A stretch of DNA of 62,687 bases from Nitrospira sp. (GTDB lineage Bacteria > Nitrospirota > Nitrospiria > Nitrospirales > Nitrospiraceae), in the NCBI GenBank assembly GCA_025934915.1, contig JAICWG010000006.1, forward strand, positions 1 to 62,687. Direction: 5' to 3'. Position numbers and translations under genes: made by a program. Below are positions 34,532 to 44,700 of this stretch, one piece after another. How positions within the stretch are numbered: position 1 is the stretch's first letter; each line of letters starts with the position of its first letter. Under the pieces are notes generated by a model. It was not told the origin of the DNA and searched no databases. It saw only the letters and a program-made list of their open reading frames with translations.

Positions 34532-35362
34532 ATGGCCATGGATCGTATTCGTACCGCGCTTGAGCTGTATAAGGATTTCAAAAGATCCTCTTCTCATGGG
34601 GAGAGGCCGAAACAGGCTGCCCACTCGGCGCCGCCGCCGATCACTTATACACGAACCAGATCGCTGAGCATTGCGCATGCTGTTCTACACGGGCATCGAG
34701 TCATGGCGGCTCACAGCAAAGGGCCGTTCGTCGATGCGTACAAGATTCTTCGAACACAGGTCACGCAGCGACTGCGAGAGAACGGGTGGAATGTGGTGGG
34801 GGTGACGAGCCCAGGTTACGGTGAGGGTAAGACGTTGACTGCCGTCAATTTGGCCGTGAGTCTTGCCATGGAAACAACCCAAACGGTGCTTCTTGTCGAC
34901 TCGGATCTGCAGGACCCCACGGTGCATCAGGTATTTGGTTTGAAAGACTGTCTTGGTCTCGCCGACTATTTGCTGGACGATCAGCCTGTCGAGGATCTGC
35001 TCCTTCATCCCGGAATCGGGCGGTTCGTCTTACTGCCTGGGGGGCGGGCGATCTCAAACTCCACCGAGATTTTGACCTCCCCCAAAATGTTAGCCCTCGT
35101 GGAAGAGTTGAAGCATCGATATCCCTCTCGAGTCGTCATCTTTGACCTCCCACCGTTGCTCCATACGGCGGATGTCTTGGCATTCTCCCCATACACGGAT
35201 GCTCTTCTTCTCGTCATTGAGGAAGGAAAGACGACGGGTGAAGAGCTGCAGCGGGCTCTGGCTCTGGTCAAGAATTCACGTCCTGTTCTGGGAACGGTGT
35301 TAAACAAAGCCGGCCGATCGTCTCTGTCTCTTGCAGACATGAAGGCCATGTTGGTCACGTAG
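34532..35362 (+). CDS. CpsD/CapB-like tyrosine autokinase
   Basis: A 276-residue cytoplasmic protein. Walker A is SPGYGEGKT near residue 95, Walker A' is VLLVDSDLQDPTVHQ near 120, and Walker B is VVIFDLPPLLHTADV near 200, the BY-kinase signature. It lacks the C-terminal tyrosine cluster seen in Wzc, as is usual for the PEP-CTERM-type version. It partners the Wzz protein encoded 8 bp upstream and would regulate polymerisation by phosphorylation cycles. The N-terminal 60 residues are variable and basic. Confidence 0.87.
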   Translation: MAMDRIRTALELYKDFKRSSSHGERPKQAAHSAPPPITYTRTRSLSIAHAVLHGHRVMAAHSKGPFVDAYKILRTQVTQRLRENGWNVVGVTSPGYGEGKTLTAVNLAVSLAMETTQTVLLVDSDLQDPTVHQVFGLKDCLGLADYLLDDQPVEDLLLHPGIGRFVLLPGGRAISNSTEILTSPKMLALVEELKHRYPSRVVIFDLPPLLHTADVLAFSPYTDALLLVIEEGKTTGEELQRALALVKNSRPVLGTVLNKAGRSSLSLADMKAMLVT

Positions 35363-35393
35363 ACCACAATGTCGGCCACCGAGTGGTGTACCC

Positions 35394-36800
35394 ATGTACG
35401 AGGCATTCTATCAGTTCAAGGCTAAGCCGTTCGCGCTCTTGCCGGACAGCAGCTTTCTCTACCCTGGTTCGGAGCACCAGGCTGCCTACAGCCTGCTGGA
35501 GTATGGCATTCTGAGTCAGGCGCCGTTTATGGTGCTCACGGGCGATCCCGGCATGGGGAAGACATCGCTTTTGCAAAAGCTCATCGCTGAGCATGGAAGC
35601 AAGCATAAAATTGGGTTGGTCACTAATGCCCGTTACGATATCGAGCAGCTCTTGCCGTGGATTCTGCTGTCTCTTGGGTTAAGTGCCAAACGACTGGATC
35701 CGATCGAAGCCTACCATATCTTTTCAGAGTTTCTGTCTCAGGAGTCGAAACGTTTTCGACGGGTCATTCTCATCGTTGATGAAGCCCAAAGCCTGGGGGC
35801 TGAGCTGCTCGAAGAATTGCGGCTATTGTCCAACATGAACGACGGCAAGGCGTTGAAGCTGCAGATCATCCTCTCCGGCCAACCCGATCTTCATACACTG
35901 CTCCAGCGCATCGACATGACTCAGTTCGCTCAGCGGATTGTCGTCGACTACCATCTGAAACCGCTCTCTGAAGACGATACCGCCAACTGTATTCGCCATC
36001 GAATACGAGTCGCCGGCGGGCAGCCGTCCCTCTTTACGAATAAGGCTTGTGCATTGGTGCATCGATTGAGCCGAGGGAACCCACGACTGATCAATCAAGT
36101 ATCGGATATTGCCTTGACCTATGGATATGCCGAACAAGCAAGAATCATTACCTCCAAGTTGGTGGCCCAAGCAGCCCTTGATCGAAGCAAGGGAGGCATC
36201 CTTCCCCTGGCCGCAAAAGAGGAATTAGTGGGACTTGCGGCGGCACCGGAAGATCCCGCCGAACTGGATGATCCTATTCCGAGCCCAGAGCCGACCGCAG
36301 TGCCTACAGAATCGGCCGAGGGCTATCCAGTGAGCTCTCCAGAGGAGGACTATATGCGAACGATGGTGCTTAAGGAAGAAGGGCGATTGAAAGAGGCGGT
36401 GGAGTTGTTTCATGCGGCGACCAGGGACAAGTCCATGTGGTTCAAGGCCTATTCACAAGTCGGATTGTGCTACGTCAAGATGAAAGAGCATCATGCTGCG
36501 ATACAGGCGTTTCGCACTGCCCTGGAGGATCCCACTGCCATGCAGCAAGATCTCCTTGACGTGCTCTATGTATTGGGGCGCAGTCTTGAGTCCGTCGGGA
36601 GGGTCGGCCAAGCGCTGGACGTCTACTATCGTATCAGTCATGCAATCCCAACGTTTAGAGATGTCGCGAATCGGTTACGGGAGTTGCAGCAGACGGCGAA
36701 ACAGTCGAGTCACAAAGGGAACTCCGCTACAGAACGGCATTCATGGTTCAGTAGCGTGGTGGACAATGTGCAACGTTTTCTCATCGGCAATCAGAAGTAG
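35394..36800 (+). CDS. ExeA-like AAA ATPase with C-terminal TPR region (exosortase/EPS-associated)
   Basis: A 468-residue protein. The N-terminus MYEAFYQFKAKPFALLPDSS is typical of the ExeA/PEP-CTERM ATPase family. Walker A is LTGDPGMGKTSLLQ near residue 48, Walker B is VILIVDEAQSLGAE near 125, and the sensor segment is LSGQPDLHTLLQRI. A Pro/Glu-rich linker (about 285-320) leads to a TPR-like C-terminal part (EEGRLKEAVELFHAATRD, FKAYSQVGLCYVKMKEHHAA, VLYVLGRSLESVGRVGQAL). That part is closely mirrored by the next gene. The ATPase may power or regulate export complex assembly at the inner membrane. Confidence 0.86.
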   Translation: MYEAFYQFKAKPFALLPDSSFLYPGSEHQAAYSLLEYGILSQAPFMVLTGDPGMGKTSLLQKLIAEHGSKHKIGLVTNARYDIEQLLPWILLSLGLSAKRLDPIEAYHIFSEFLSQESKRFRRVILIVDEAQSLGAELLEELRLLSNMNDGKALKLQIILSGQPDLHTLLQRIDMTQFAQRIVVDYHLKPLSEDDTANCIRHRIRVAGGQPSLFTNKACALVHRLSRGNPRLINQVSDIALTYGYAEQARIITSKLVAQAALDRSKGGILPLAAKEELVGLAAAPEDPAELDDPIPSPEPTAVPTESAEGYPVSSPEEDYMRTMVLKEEGRLKEAVELFHAATRDKSMWFKAYSQVGLCYVKMKEHHAAIQAFRTALEDPTAMQQDLLDVLYVLGRSLESVGRVGQALDVYYRISHAIPTFRDVANRLRELQQTAKQSSHKGNSATERHSWFSSVVDNVQRFLIGNQK

Positions 36801-36840
36801 GGAATCTTTTATCTACACGGTACAATTTCTTCTTTGAGGT

Positions 36841-37305
36841 ATGGTGTCATCGACAGTTGAGGAGCACAAGAGAATCATGTCGGATTCGATCAAGGATGTG
36901 TCCGACCCCGAAGTGAGCCCGTTAGAACGCTATGAGCGGGGGCTCGCTCTGAAAAACGCCGGGCTGCACAAGGCCGCAATCGACCAGTTTGAAATGGCCG
37001 CAGTGGAGCTTCCCTTGGTCGTCAAGGCCTATGCCCAGATTGGACTGTGCTATAAATTATCCGGTCACTCTGAGGACGCCATCACGGCGTTTCAGAAAGC
37101 CCTCAAGGCCACGCCTGCGTCCTCGAAGGAAACCGTTCAGATTCTCTACGTCCTAGGGCGCACGCTGGAATCATTGGGTCGGGTGGCGGAAACACTGGAA
37201 GCCTATCGCTGGATCAGGCGGGAGGATGCGGCCTATCGAGATGTCGCTGAACGTATTGAGCGACTGAGCTCTCGTCGCCCAACGGCGGCTACGAAAAGAA
37301 GCTAG
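36841..37305 (+). CDS. Small TPR protein, paralogue of the upstream ATPase C-terminus
   Basis: A 154-residue protein. The ATG at 36841 has its GAGGT directly abutting, so the start at 36877 (MSDSIKDV) with gagg further upstream is also possible. The body (ERGLALKNAGLHKAAIDQFE, VKAYAQIGLCYKLSGHSEDA, ILYVLGRTLESLGRVAETLE) aligns almost residue by residue with the TPR part of the ATPase gene just before it. This suggests duplication of that domain into a free-standing protein. It closes the EPS operon. Function is unknown; protein-protein contact within the export machinery is likely. Confidence 0.75.
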   Translation: MVSSTVEEHKRIMSDSIKDVSDPEVSPLERYERGLALKNAGLHKAAIDQFEMAAVELPLVVKAYAQIGLCYKLSGHSEDAITAFQKALKATPASSKETVQILYVLGRTLESLGRVAETLEAYRWIRREDAAYRDVAERIERLSSRRPTAATKRS

Positions 37306-37480
37306 TTCGAGTCAATGGCTGAACGGGCAACGAGGAGGCTCGCAATTCGTAATCGAACCCTCGCCGCCGCGAGCAGATTAATCCTCGGCGACTGAGTGAT
37401 CTACCCGCCCAGGTAAAACTTGTGTCAATTGCATCGGCTCTCTGTGGTAGGCTCGATCTCTACTATGTAGAGAGGTTGTT

Positions 37481-38014
37481 ATGGATTGTGTTCTGGTTCG
37501 ACATGGGATCGCTGTAGAGCCCGACGATTGGGAGGGGGCGGAGGAGAATCGCCCTCTTACGGAGAAGGGGAAAAGGCGTGCTCGGCAGGCTGCCGAAGGG
37601 TTGGCCGCACTTGACTGTAAGCCGACCCATCTCTTCACGAGCCCCTTCGTGCGAGCCTACGATACAGCGAGGCTACTACGCGCGGTCGTCTGTCCGACCT
37701 TGAAGGTCGAAACGCGCGAGGAACTGGTGGTCGGAGCGAAACCCGAACAATTGGTAGCGCTTCTTCGTACGCTCCCGTCGGACTCAACGGTTGTGTGTGT
37801 GGGACATGAGCCTCTGCTGGGTGAAGTTGTGAGCCTATTGCTTTGCGGAAAAACCCTTCCCAACTTTCCGCTTAAGAAGGCCGGAGCTGCGTGTATTCAC
37901 GCAGACGAGGTTATCACGTCGGGTCACGGGCGGCTGCGCTGGTGGCTTCAGCCGATACAGCTGCGGGATTTAGGGAAGCGCGCTCAGAACAAGAAAGGTG
38001 TCAAACGGATTTAG
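37481..38014 (+). CDS. sixA: SixA-type phosphohistidine phosphatase
   Basis: A 177-residue histidine-phosphatase-superfamily protein. The catalytic RHG motif is in DCVLVRHGIAVEPDD at the N-terminus. Further conserved parts are ENRPLTEKGKRRARQAAEGL, FTSPFVRAYDTARLL and the second catalytic His in VCVGHEPLLGEVVSLLL. SixA proteins remove phosphate from His residues of phosphotransfer proteins. The gene converges on the thymidylate-kinase-like pair, with 4 bp of overlap at the stops. Genes of this type often sit near ppx/ppk and CHAD genes, which fits the Ppx neighbour here. Confidence 0.87.
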   Translation: MDCVLVRHGIAVEPDDWEGAEENRPLTEKGKRRARQAAEGLAALDCKPTHLFTSPFVRAYDTARLLRAVVCPTLKVETREELVVGAKPEQLVALLRTLPSDSTVVCVGHEPLLGEVVSLLLCGKTLPNFPLKKAGAACIHADEVITSGHGRLRWWLQPIQLRDLGKRAQNKKGVKRI

Positions 38015-38733
38015 GAAGAGGCTGTCTCTGTGCCGATCGTAGGCTTGTGGTTCTGTAACACCGGGAGAATATATCCTCGGAGCTCGTCCTGAATCTCTTC
38101 GGGAGATTTTCTCGCGTCGACGACATTGAAGCGAAATTCCATTGCCATTTTATCGAATTCTTCGATCAACAGCGATTGGTATTTTTTGAAACTATCGTAG
38201 AGGTCGCCTCCAAGACGGAGATCCATTCCGGATTCCCAGTAGTTCATGCCGGTCGTCTCGATGACTCGAAGCGCCAGGGTTTCCACATCGATCCGTAGGT
38301 AGCAGACCAGGTCAGGAATCAACGCAAACCCAAACACGTCACGGATCCATGTTCGGTCGGCGCTCCGCACGAAGTCGCGCGCGAACGCCGTATAGATATA
38401 GCGATCCGTCAAAACGACGAATCCGGATCGGAGAGCCGGAATGATCTGATGCTCGAGGCGATCGGCGAAATCCGTCGCATAGAGCAGACTGAGTGACCAA
38501 CGATCGACAATATTGCCGGCCTTCGCCATTTCGATGGTTTTGGACATGAGATTGGAACGGGTCCATCCGGTCGTCATCACGCCGTACCCCTGAACCTCCA
38601 GCCACTCTTGCAGCATCTCGATGTGGGTCGATCGGCCGACTCCGTCGGTTCCCTCAATGGCGATCAACTTGCCTTTCAGGTCACTCGGATCTAGATACTT
38701 CAAACCGTCGCCAAAAAAGCGTGCGTCGGCCAT
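38011..38733 (-). CDS. Thymidylate-kinase-like protein with altered P-loop
   Basis: The start is taken at ATG 38733 (MADARFFGDG) with gagg 5 bases upstream. The frame opens further back to 38823, and the start overlaps the upstream gene by about 50 bp. The protein has 240 residues. The thymidylate-kinase fold is clear from LIAIEGTDGVGRSTHIEML and VVLTDRYIYTAFARDFVRS, the DRY motif. The P-loop Lys, normally invariant (GxGK[ST]), is Arg here (GVGRST). The upstream paralogue keeps Lys. It may bind nucleotide weakly and act as a non-catalytic partner or a changed-specificity kinase. Annotation as a true dTMP kinase is therefore doubtful. Confidence 0.78.
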   Translation of the reverse strand: MADARFFGDGLKYLDPSDLKGKLIAIEGTDGVGRSTHIEMLQEWLEVQGYGVMTTGWTRSNLMSKTIEMAKAGNIVDRWSLSLLYATDFADRLEHQIIPALRSGFVVLTDRYIYTAFARDFVRSADRTWIRDVFGFALIPDLVCYLRIDVETLALRVIETTGMNYWESGMDLRLGGDLYDSFKKYQSLLIEEFDKMAMEFRFNVVDARKSPEEIQDELRGYILPVLQNHKPTIGTETASS

Positions 38734-39430
38734 AGGTGCCTCGTTTTGGTTTATAGCCATGGAGCGCTTCTTCCACCAGCGCCCGCATGTGTTCCTGCTG
38801 CGTCTCGATGTCTTGGGTCGCATCCATCGTCAAGAGACCGCATTCATCGACGATCTTGTCGTATTCCGCGAGAATCCGTGATTGAAAGAGCCGGAAACTT
38901 TCGGTGATGTCCGGACTCAGATCCATGTCCATGCCGGCTTCATAGTATTTGAAATGACCGCGAGTTCCTCTCGAGAGCCGGGAGATGGCGATCTCGATAG
39001 GGACTTTGAAATAAAACGCCATATCGGGCTTGATCGCAAACGCGTAGAGTTTCCGAACCCACTCGTTCGCCACGCCTCGCACCACATCGCGTGCAAACGC
39101 CGTGTACATATATCGATCGGCGAGAACGAGCATGCCCGCCTTCAGGGGCGGGAGAATTTGATGATAGAGCCGGCTGGCAAAATCCGTGGCATGCAGCAAA
39201 CTGAAGGTCGTCGGAGTGAGACTCTTCGACTTTTTCCCTCGTTTGGTGGTTTCTTTCACGAGTGTCGAGGAATTCCATTCGGTGAAGAACACTCTGTGCC
39301 CCTTGGACTCAAGCCATTTATGCAGCAGTTGCAATTGAGTGCTTTTGCCTGATCCATCAATGCCTTCGACGATGATCAGCTTCCCAGGGTGAGGGTGAGG
39401 GGCTGTCTTGAGTATGTGAGGTTCGGTCAT
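38681..39430 (-). CDS. tmk: Thymidylate-kinase-like protein (intact P-loop)
   Basis: The start ATG 39430 (MTEPHILKT) overlaps the stop of ppx/gppA by 4 bases (ATGA); the open frame extends back to 39517 inside that gene and is rejected. The protein has 249 residues. The P-loop is LIIVEGIDGSGKSTQLQLL, the DRY motif is LVLADRYMYTAFARDVVRG, and the family layout continues with FKVPIEIAISRLSRGT. dTMP kinase makes dTDP for DNA synthesis. Here the gene is co-transcribed with ppx/gppA and a second paralogue, so a role in nucleotide or polyphosphate metabolism is possible. Confidence 0.83.
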   Translation of the reverse strand: MTEPHILKTAPHPHPGKLIIVEGIDGSGKSTQLQLLHKWLESKGHRVFFTEWNSSTLVKETTKRGKKSKSLTPTTFSLLHATDFASRLYHQILPPLKAGMLVLADRYMYTAFARDVVRGVANEWVRKLYAFAIKPDMAFYFKVPIEIAISRLSRGTRGHFKYYEAGMDMDLSPDITESFRLFQSRILAEYDKIVDECGLLTMDATQDIETQQEHMRALVEEALHGYKPKRGTYGRRTLFWRRFEVSRSE

Positions 39431-40977
39431 GATGGTTCGGTTTCCAGCACTCCGGAGAATAAGACACGTCGGCGAAAAATCTGTTCGAACAGGTCGGCTC
39501 TGCTCTTCGCGGCCCACAATTCCATCTCTGCGTCTCCTGTCAAATGAACGTCGATCGTAATCTGTTTCCCGAACTTGACGTTCACGGTCCGAACGAGCGA
39601 GAAATGAGTCCGATCGAGCCCGTCGGCTATCCGCAGCAATGAGGCAAGGACCTTGACCACACGTTGTAAACGGGGTGTCAAACTGTCGAATGTGTCGTGC
39701 TTCAGCGACGGCAACGCCCTTCGGTGATAGCGGGCAATGTTGGCGACCACATCGATTTCCTCAGCCGCCAATCCACCCAAGTCACTATGTTTGATGAGGT
39801 AGTACGCGTGTTTGTGATGTTGTCTCAGATTGATGAGATATCCGACATCATGCAGAATGGCGGCGTACTCGAGCCAGGTGCGTTCCTGCTGTCCCAAGCG
39901 ATGTTCTCTCTTGGTTTGATCGAACAAACTCAGCGCCAAGGTTGCCACATGGAGTGAATGAACCTCCGGCGCCTGGCAGCGTCGGGCAAGGCCGATCACG
40001 TTGCGACGTCGAACGTCGGGAATATCATGTTCGGCTTTCAGGCCCTCTCGGTGCCGTACGATAAAATCGTAGATTATACCCTCACGAATAGCCTTGTCGC
40101 AGAGTATGACCTCGCTGAGACCGGACAGCTCCAAAAGACGTCGGAGGACGACGGCTGTCGGCAACAGCGTATCGACACGCTTGGGGTCCAGACCGGGAAT
40201 CGCCAAACGAGCCTTCACAGATGACCGAGCCAACTCCGCTTCGAGGCTGCGGATATCCTTTGATAAAACCGTCGCAAGATTGTGTTGTGGCAACGGTCGC
40301 CCGGTTTGACGGAGGTAGACGACCTCACCAAGGTTCCCTGCCATACCGGAAGTAGCGACCAGGGAATGGAACTTCTTTATCTTGAATGATCCGAGCGCAT
40401 TGCGCAGATGGGTGAGCGCGGCATCGTCCAGGGCCTGCATCATCGACTCAGACGGTGGAGTTTTAGGAAGGAATTGCTCTGCTAAACGGATTGCTCCAAG
40501 CTTGAGACTCTTGCAGTAGATCGGGCCTTCTCGATTGCCCACGATCAACTCTACGGAACCGCCTCCGATGTCGACGACCATCGTCGGCCCGTCCGGAATG
40601 GCGATACTGCGCTTGACACCCAAGAAGATCAGTCGAGCTTCCTCTGTTCCGCTGATCACCCGTACCCTCAGCCCCGTCTGCTCCAGGATCAAGGCGACAA
40701 AATCACCGCCGTTTTGGGCTTCGCGCACGGCACTGGTTGCGACGGCGATGATACGCTCGAACCCTTTGTTGCGGGCGAGCGTGACCAGCGTCTTGAGGAC
40801 TTCCAGCGCACGGGTCATGGCCTCGTCCGAGAGCCGTCTGGTTGCGAATACCCCGTTGCCCAGGCGCGTCATATCCTTAAAACGGTCGAGTATTTTGAAG
40901 CCGGCATCGGGGAGAATTTCAGCCAGCACCATATGAATGGAGTTCGTTCCGATATCGATAACGGCGAGTTTAGACAC
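39427..40977 (-). CDS. ppx: Exopolyphosphatase / guanosine pentaphosphate phosphatase (Ppx/GppA)
   Basis: A 516-residue protein. The N-terminal ASKHA domain contains VIDIGTNSIHMVLAEIL, AVATSAVREAQNG, VISGTEEARLIFLGV and VVDIGGGSVELIVGN, the phosphate-binding loops of the family. The C-terminal third is HD-like: LEYAAILHDVGYLINLRQHH and KHAYYLIKHSDLGGL. The enzyme removes phosphate from polyphosphate chains or from pppGpp. It heads a three-gene minus-strand run with the two thymidylate-kinase-like genes. SixA lies at the far end, convergent. Confidence 0.92.
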   Translation of the reverse strand: MSKLAVIDIGTNSIHMVLAEILPDAGFKILDRFKDMTRLGNGVFATRRLSDEAMTRALEVLKTLVTLARNKGFERIIAVATSAVREAQNGGDFVALILEQTGLRVRVISGTEEARLIFLGVKRSIAIPDGPTMVVDIGGGSVELIVGNREGPIYCKSLKLGAIRLAEQFLPKTPPSESMMQALDDAALTHLRNALGSFKIKKFHSLVATSGMAGNLGEVVYLRQTGRPLPQHNLATVLSKDIRSLEAELARSSVKARLAIPGLDPKRVDTLLPTAVVLRRLLELSGLSEVILCDKAIREGIIYDFIVRHREGLKAEHDIPDVRRRNVIGLARRCQAPEVHSLHVATLALSLFDQTKREHRLGQQERTWLEYAAILHDVGYLINLRQHHKHAYYLIKHSDLGGLAAEEIDVVANIARYHRRALPSLKHDTFDSLTPRLQRVVKVLASLLRIADGLDRTHFSLVRTVNVKFGKQITIDVHLTGDAEMELWAAKSRADLFEQIFRRRVLFSGVLETEPS

Positions 40978-41106
40978 AAAGGTTTCCTACGAGTGGAGCA
41001 TCGACGGACCTTAATGAAAGTACGGGCGGCCTGTCAACAATCGACATATCAACTGTGCGTGACATATATTTGACAGCGGGGAGTAGAGCGGAATGGGATT
41101 CGAGTA

Positions 41107-41676
41107 TTATTGAACAACGAAATGGACGCTTCGGTTTCTCTGTCTGCAATCGCCGGAATGCTCAAAACACAGGGGGCGATCTTTCCCATAACTGGTTGTC
41201 TTGACATCAATGGAGAGCCCCAGGTCCTGAAGGTAGGATTTCACATTCCTTGCCCGTCGCTCGCCCAGCACGAGATTGTACGCTGATGTCCCGAATTCAT
41301 CACCACGTCCTTCCAGAAGAAGACCGGTCGCTTGCTCATGCAGCACTTGCTTGGCATTGGCCTCTACGATGCGCATCGCTTCCATTTGGATCACATCCCG
41401 GTCAAAATCAAACAAGACGTCGCCCAGCGTCCCATGAGTTAGGCTGGTGGCATTTCGCGATAAGATCTCTGACTGGGTGGCTGGGCTCGTTCGCCAGCCG
41501 GTCAGGAGCCCGTCATCAGGAGGAATCTCTTTGATCGCTGGTTCTTTGATCAGTTCTACCTGTGTCGGACCCTCTTGACCAGATTCTGACGCCCACCATT
41601 TTACTGCGCAACCTTGTACGAGGAGAACGGCGATGACGAACATGCTCGATGCCATGACACCGTGCCCCTGTCTCAT
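41107..41676 (-). CDS. OmpA/Pal-like peptidoglycan-associated lipoprotein
   Basis: A 189-residue protein. The signal peptide ends in a lipobox (VIAVLLVQGC), so Cys22 or nearby would be lipidated. The C-terminal OmpA domain has DVLFDFDRDVIQMEAMRIVE, LLLEGRGDEFGTSAYNLVLG and ERRARNVKSYLQDLG, the peptidoglycan-binding pattern, ending RNRSVHFVVQ. The usual H in the EGHADxRG loop is Arg (EGRGDEFG). It probably anchors the outer membrane to the cell wall. The next gene upstream on the same strand ends 33 bp before it, so the two could be co-transcribed. Confidence 0.85.
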   Translation of the reverse strand: MRQGHGVMASSMFVIAVLLVQGCAVKWWASESGQEGPTQVELIKEPAIKEIPPDDGLLTGWRTSPATQSEILSRNATSLTHGTLGDVLFDFDRDVIQMEAMRIVEANAKQVLHEQATGLLLEGRGDEFGTSAYNLVLGERRARNVKSYLQDLGLSIDVKTTSYGKDRPLCFEHSGDCRQRNRSVHFVVQ

Positions 41677-41709
41677 AGATCCTCCTTCGGGTGAAGGACG
41701 AGCCGATCA

Positions 41710-44700
41710 TTATCTCGGAAGCGTCATTGCTGTTTCATAGATCGTCCGCGTATCCGTGATGGGTTCCCATTTTAAAACGGCCGACGAATCCTCAACGTAT
41801 TTCGGCACCCGCATGCCGTTCAACACGCAGGTGACTCCCTGCGTACTCATGAGGAGCCACAACATTTTTTGGGAGAGTGAAGCGGTACGGTGTGATGCCG
41901 GCAAGAGGGGGTCGATCGTTCGCGCAACCCGTTCAGTCTGGGCTTGGCTCCGTAGGGTCGCTTCGCGGCGAAATCCCCGCAGCAGCGTCAGTAGCTCCGG
42001 AATGTAACGTTGACGCCAGCGCTCCCACTGTTCGGCCACATCTCCGGAAAGCTGGTGTGAGAGCAACTGTAAGACTTGGTTGATGTGTGGAGCGATCATT
42101 TGGTGCTCAAGCTGTTCCCAATGTTCGAGCCCTTGAATCTGCTGACGAATACGGTTCAGTTCCGCATACCAATTGAAGTATTCGGCGGGTATCCTCTCTG
42201 TTCCGGATGGTGGGATATTCGGCGCGAGGGAAGTTCGGTACTCCTGTTCGAGCACGCCCACCTTGCTCAGATAGTGATCGATATCGATAGACGGGTCTTC
42301 GAGCGGGAGATTTGCCAGCCGCAACATTCTGTTCGGAGCTACCATGGCATTCAAAGGCCGGTTCACCAACACCGCAATATTGTTCTGGCGCGCATAATCA
42401 AGAACGGTCTGAGACTGACCGGTGTTGACGGTTCTGGTGGCTCCGGCCTCGAAGAGATTCATCGGACATTGAAGCACCCGAAAATGATGGGTGGACGCAC
42501 CGACGGATCGGGCCGCGGCTTCAGCGGCTTGCATCATCCGCGCGAGGGAAGTCGCGTCCGAATCGTCGGCAGCAGAGGTGACGGTATTGGACGACAAGCC
42601 GTAATATCGAAGTCGCCCTGCCGAGACCTGAGTTTCAAAATAGGCAAAAGCGCGTTCGAGTCGAGCATAGAAGTCTGTACGAAGTTTCTCTAGGTCTGTT
42701 TTGCCACGATGCGTCGCGTCTGAAAAGAAATATTCGGGATTATGCAGAAGGCAGAGATCGAGTGTGGCAAGTCCCAGACGATCTAAGGACAGAGTCAGCT
42801 GGTCCGCCAAGAATTCCGGATGAACGCAGTGCCAAATACCATCCCCGTATTTCACCAGTTCTGGGTAAGGGCGGCCGGATTGTTCTTTGGCTTCGGCCAG
42901 CTTGAGATTCTGCCCCTGAATATACCCGATTTTGGAGACGACGATGATTTCGTCCCGGCGAACTTCATTCGAGGCAACAAGCTCGGCCAGCACGGATCCC
43001 ACCAACCGTTCGCTGTCGCCGTCGGTGTAATTCGTCGAGGTGTCGATGAGATTGCAAGACTCCCGCAACGCTTTTTTCAATGCTTCGCGGTACTCAGGAT
43101 TCTGCATATCGACACGATAGGTTCCGAATCCTAACCTGGTCGTGGTCAAGCCGGTCGCACCGAGTGCTGTAAATCCGTTTGCCGAGCCTGCCTCACCGTT
43201 CCGTGCCATCACTCGAGACGCATAGGCCGCCGTACCCTGGACCGTTGCGCTTCCTGAGAGGCTGGCGCCTTGCAATAGCTTTGGTTCGGCTCCACGATCG
43301 GTCGATGCATTTTGGTCGGCCTGTAACGCCTCTTCGACGGAACGAGGATCGGTGATCGGTTGCCTGCAGGTGTAATTCCGACAGATGTACAGAGTCGGTT
43401 TACCGGAAACGGCCGGCCTGTCCTGTAAGAGTGGAAGAGAAGATGGTTGCCCCGGAGAACCGGTCGCCACGATGCGGTTGGGAAGGTAGCAGCGCGCCAC
43501 CGCTTCACGGAGGGCGCGAACATTATCCTGGGATTTTTCCCCCACGATGGCCAGTTCCACCGGTCCTTCGGTCAGAAAATCGACTACGGCCAGACTCTTG
43601 GCGAACGCGCGAGGGTAACGGGTCATTTGCCGACCATAGGCGCGTATGGCTGCGACCGCGGCGCGGCGCCAATCTTGGCGGTCAAAGTGGAACGACAGTC
43701 GGGCCAGTGCTGAAGCGGCGACGGCGTTGGCGCTGGGCGTCGCTCCATCCGTTCCTTCTCGGTGTCGGAGAATGAGAGACTCATGGTGTTGTGCCGTCGT
43801 GAAAAACCCGCCTTGTTCGTGGTCCATAAAGTCACTGATTAGGTACCCCGCCAGTCGCGCGGCCGCCTGAAGGTACGATTCAGGGGAACCGGCTTCATAC
43901 AGATCCACCAATCCCTCTGTCAGATAGGCATAGTCTTCAAGATACGCGTCGAGATGTGCGCGATCGCCGCGTGATGTGCGCAGTAATCGTCCGTCCGGCT
44001 TGGCATGACCGCGTAGCAGAAAGTCGGCCGCCTGTTGAGCGCTTGCGAGATAGCCGGCGTTTCCGAAGACTCGGGCTGCCTCGGCCATGGCCGACAGCAT
44101 CATCCCGTTCCACGCCGTGATCACTTTGTCATCCAGCCCGGGAGGGACGCGATGTCGACGCGCTTCGTACAACAGAGGCTTCGCGCGGGACGCGATCTCC
44201 ACCAACTCGTCCGTCGTCAGATTCAACTGTCTGGCTACGTCTTCGAGAGGGCGCAGCCGATTGGGGATGTTCGCGTATTCCCAATTGCCTGATTCCGTGA
44301 TGTCGTAGATGGCGCAAAAACGTCGCGCATCCTCATCGTGCTTGAGAAGGTTTCGCACTTCGGTCGGGGTCCAAACAAAAAACTTTCCTTCGACACCTTC
44401 AGAATCGGCATCCGTCGATGAGTAGAAGCCGCCTCCCGGTCCGGTCATTTCCCGGCGCACATAGTTGAGCACCTCGGTAGCCACCTGTCGATAGAGAGGC
44501 TTCTGGGTGACTTGATAGGCCTCGACATACACGCGTGCCAGGAGCGCGTTGTCATACAGCATTTTTTCAAAATGCGGCACCAACCATCGCGCATCGGTCG
44601 AATAGCGAGCAAAGCCACCGCCGATGTGGTCATAGATTCCTCCGGCAGCCATCATGTCGAGGGTTTTAGTCACCATCGTGAGTGTGTGGGGATTCCCCGA

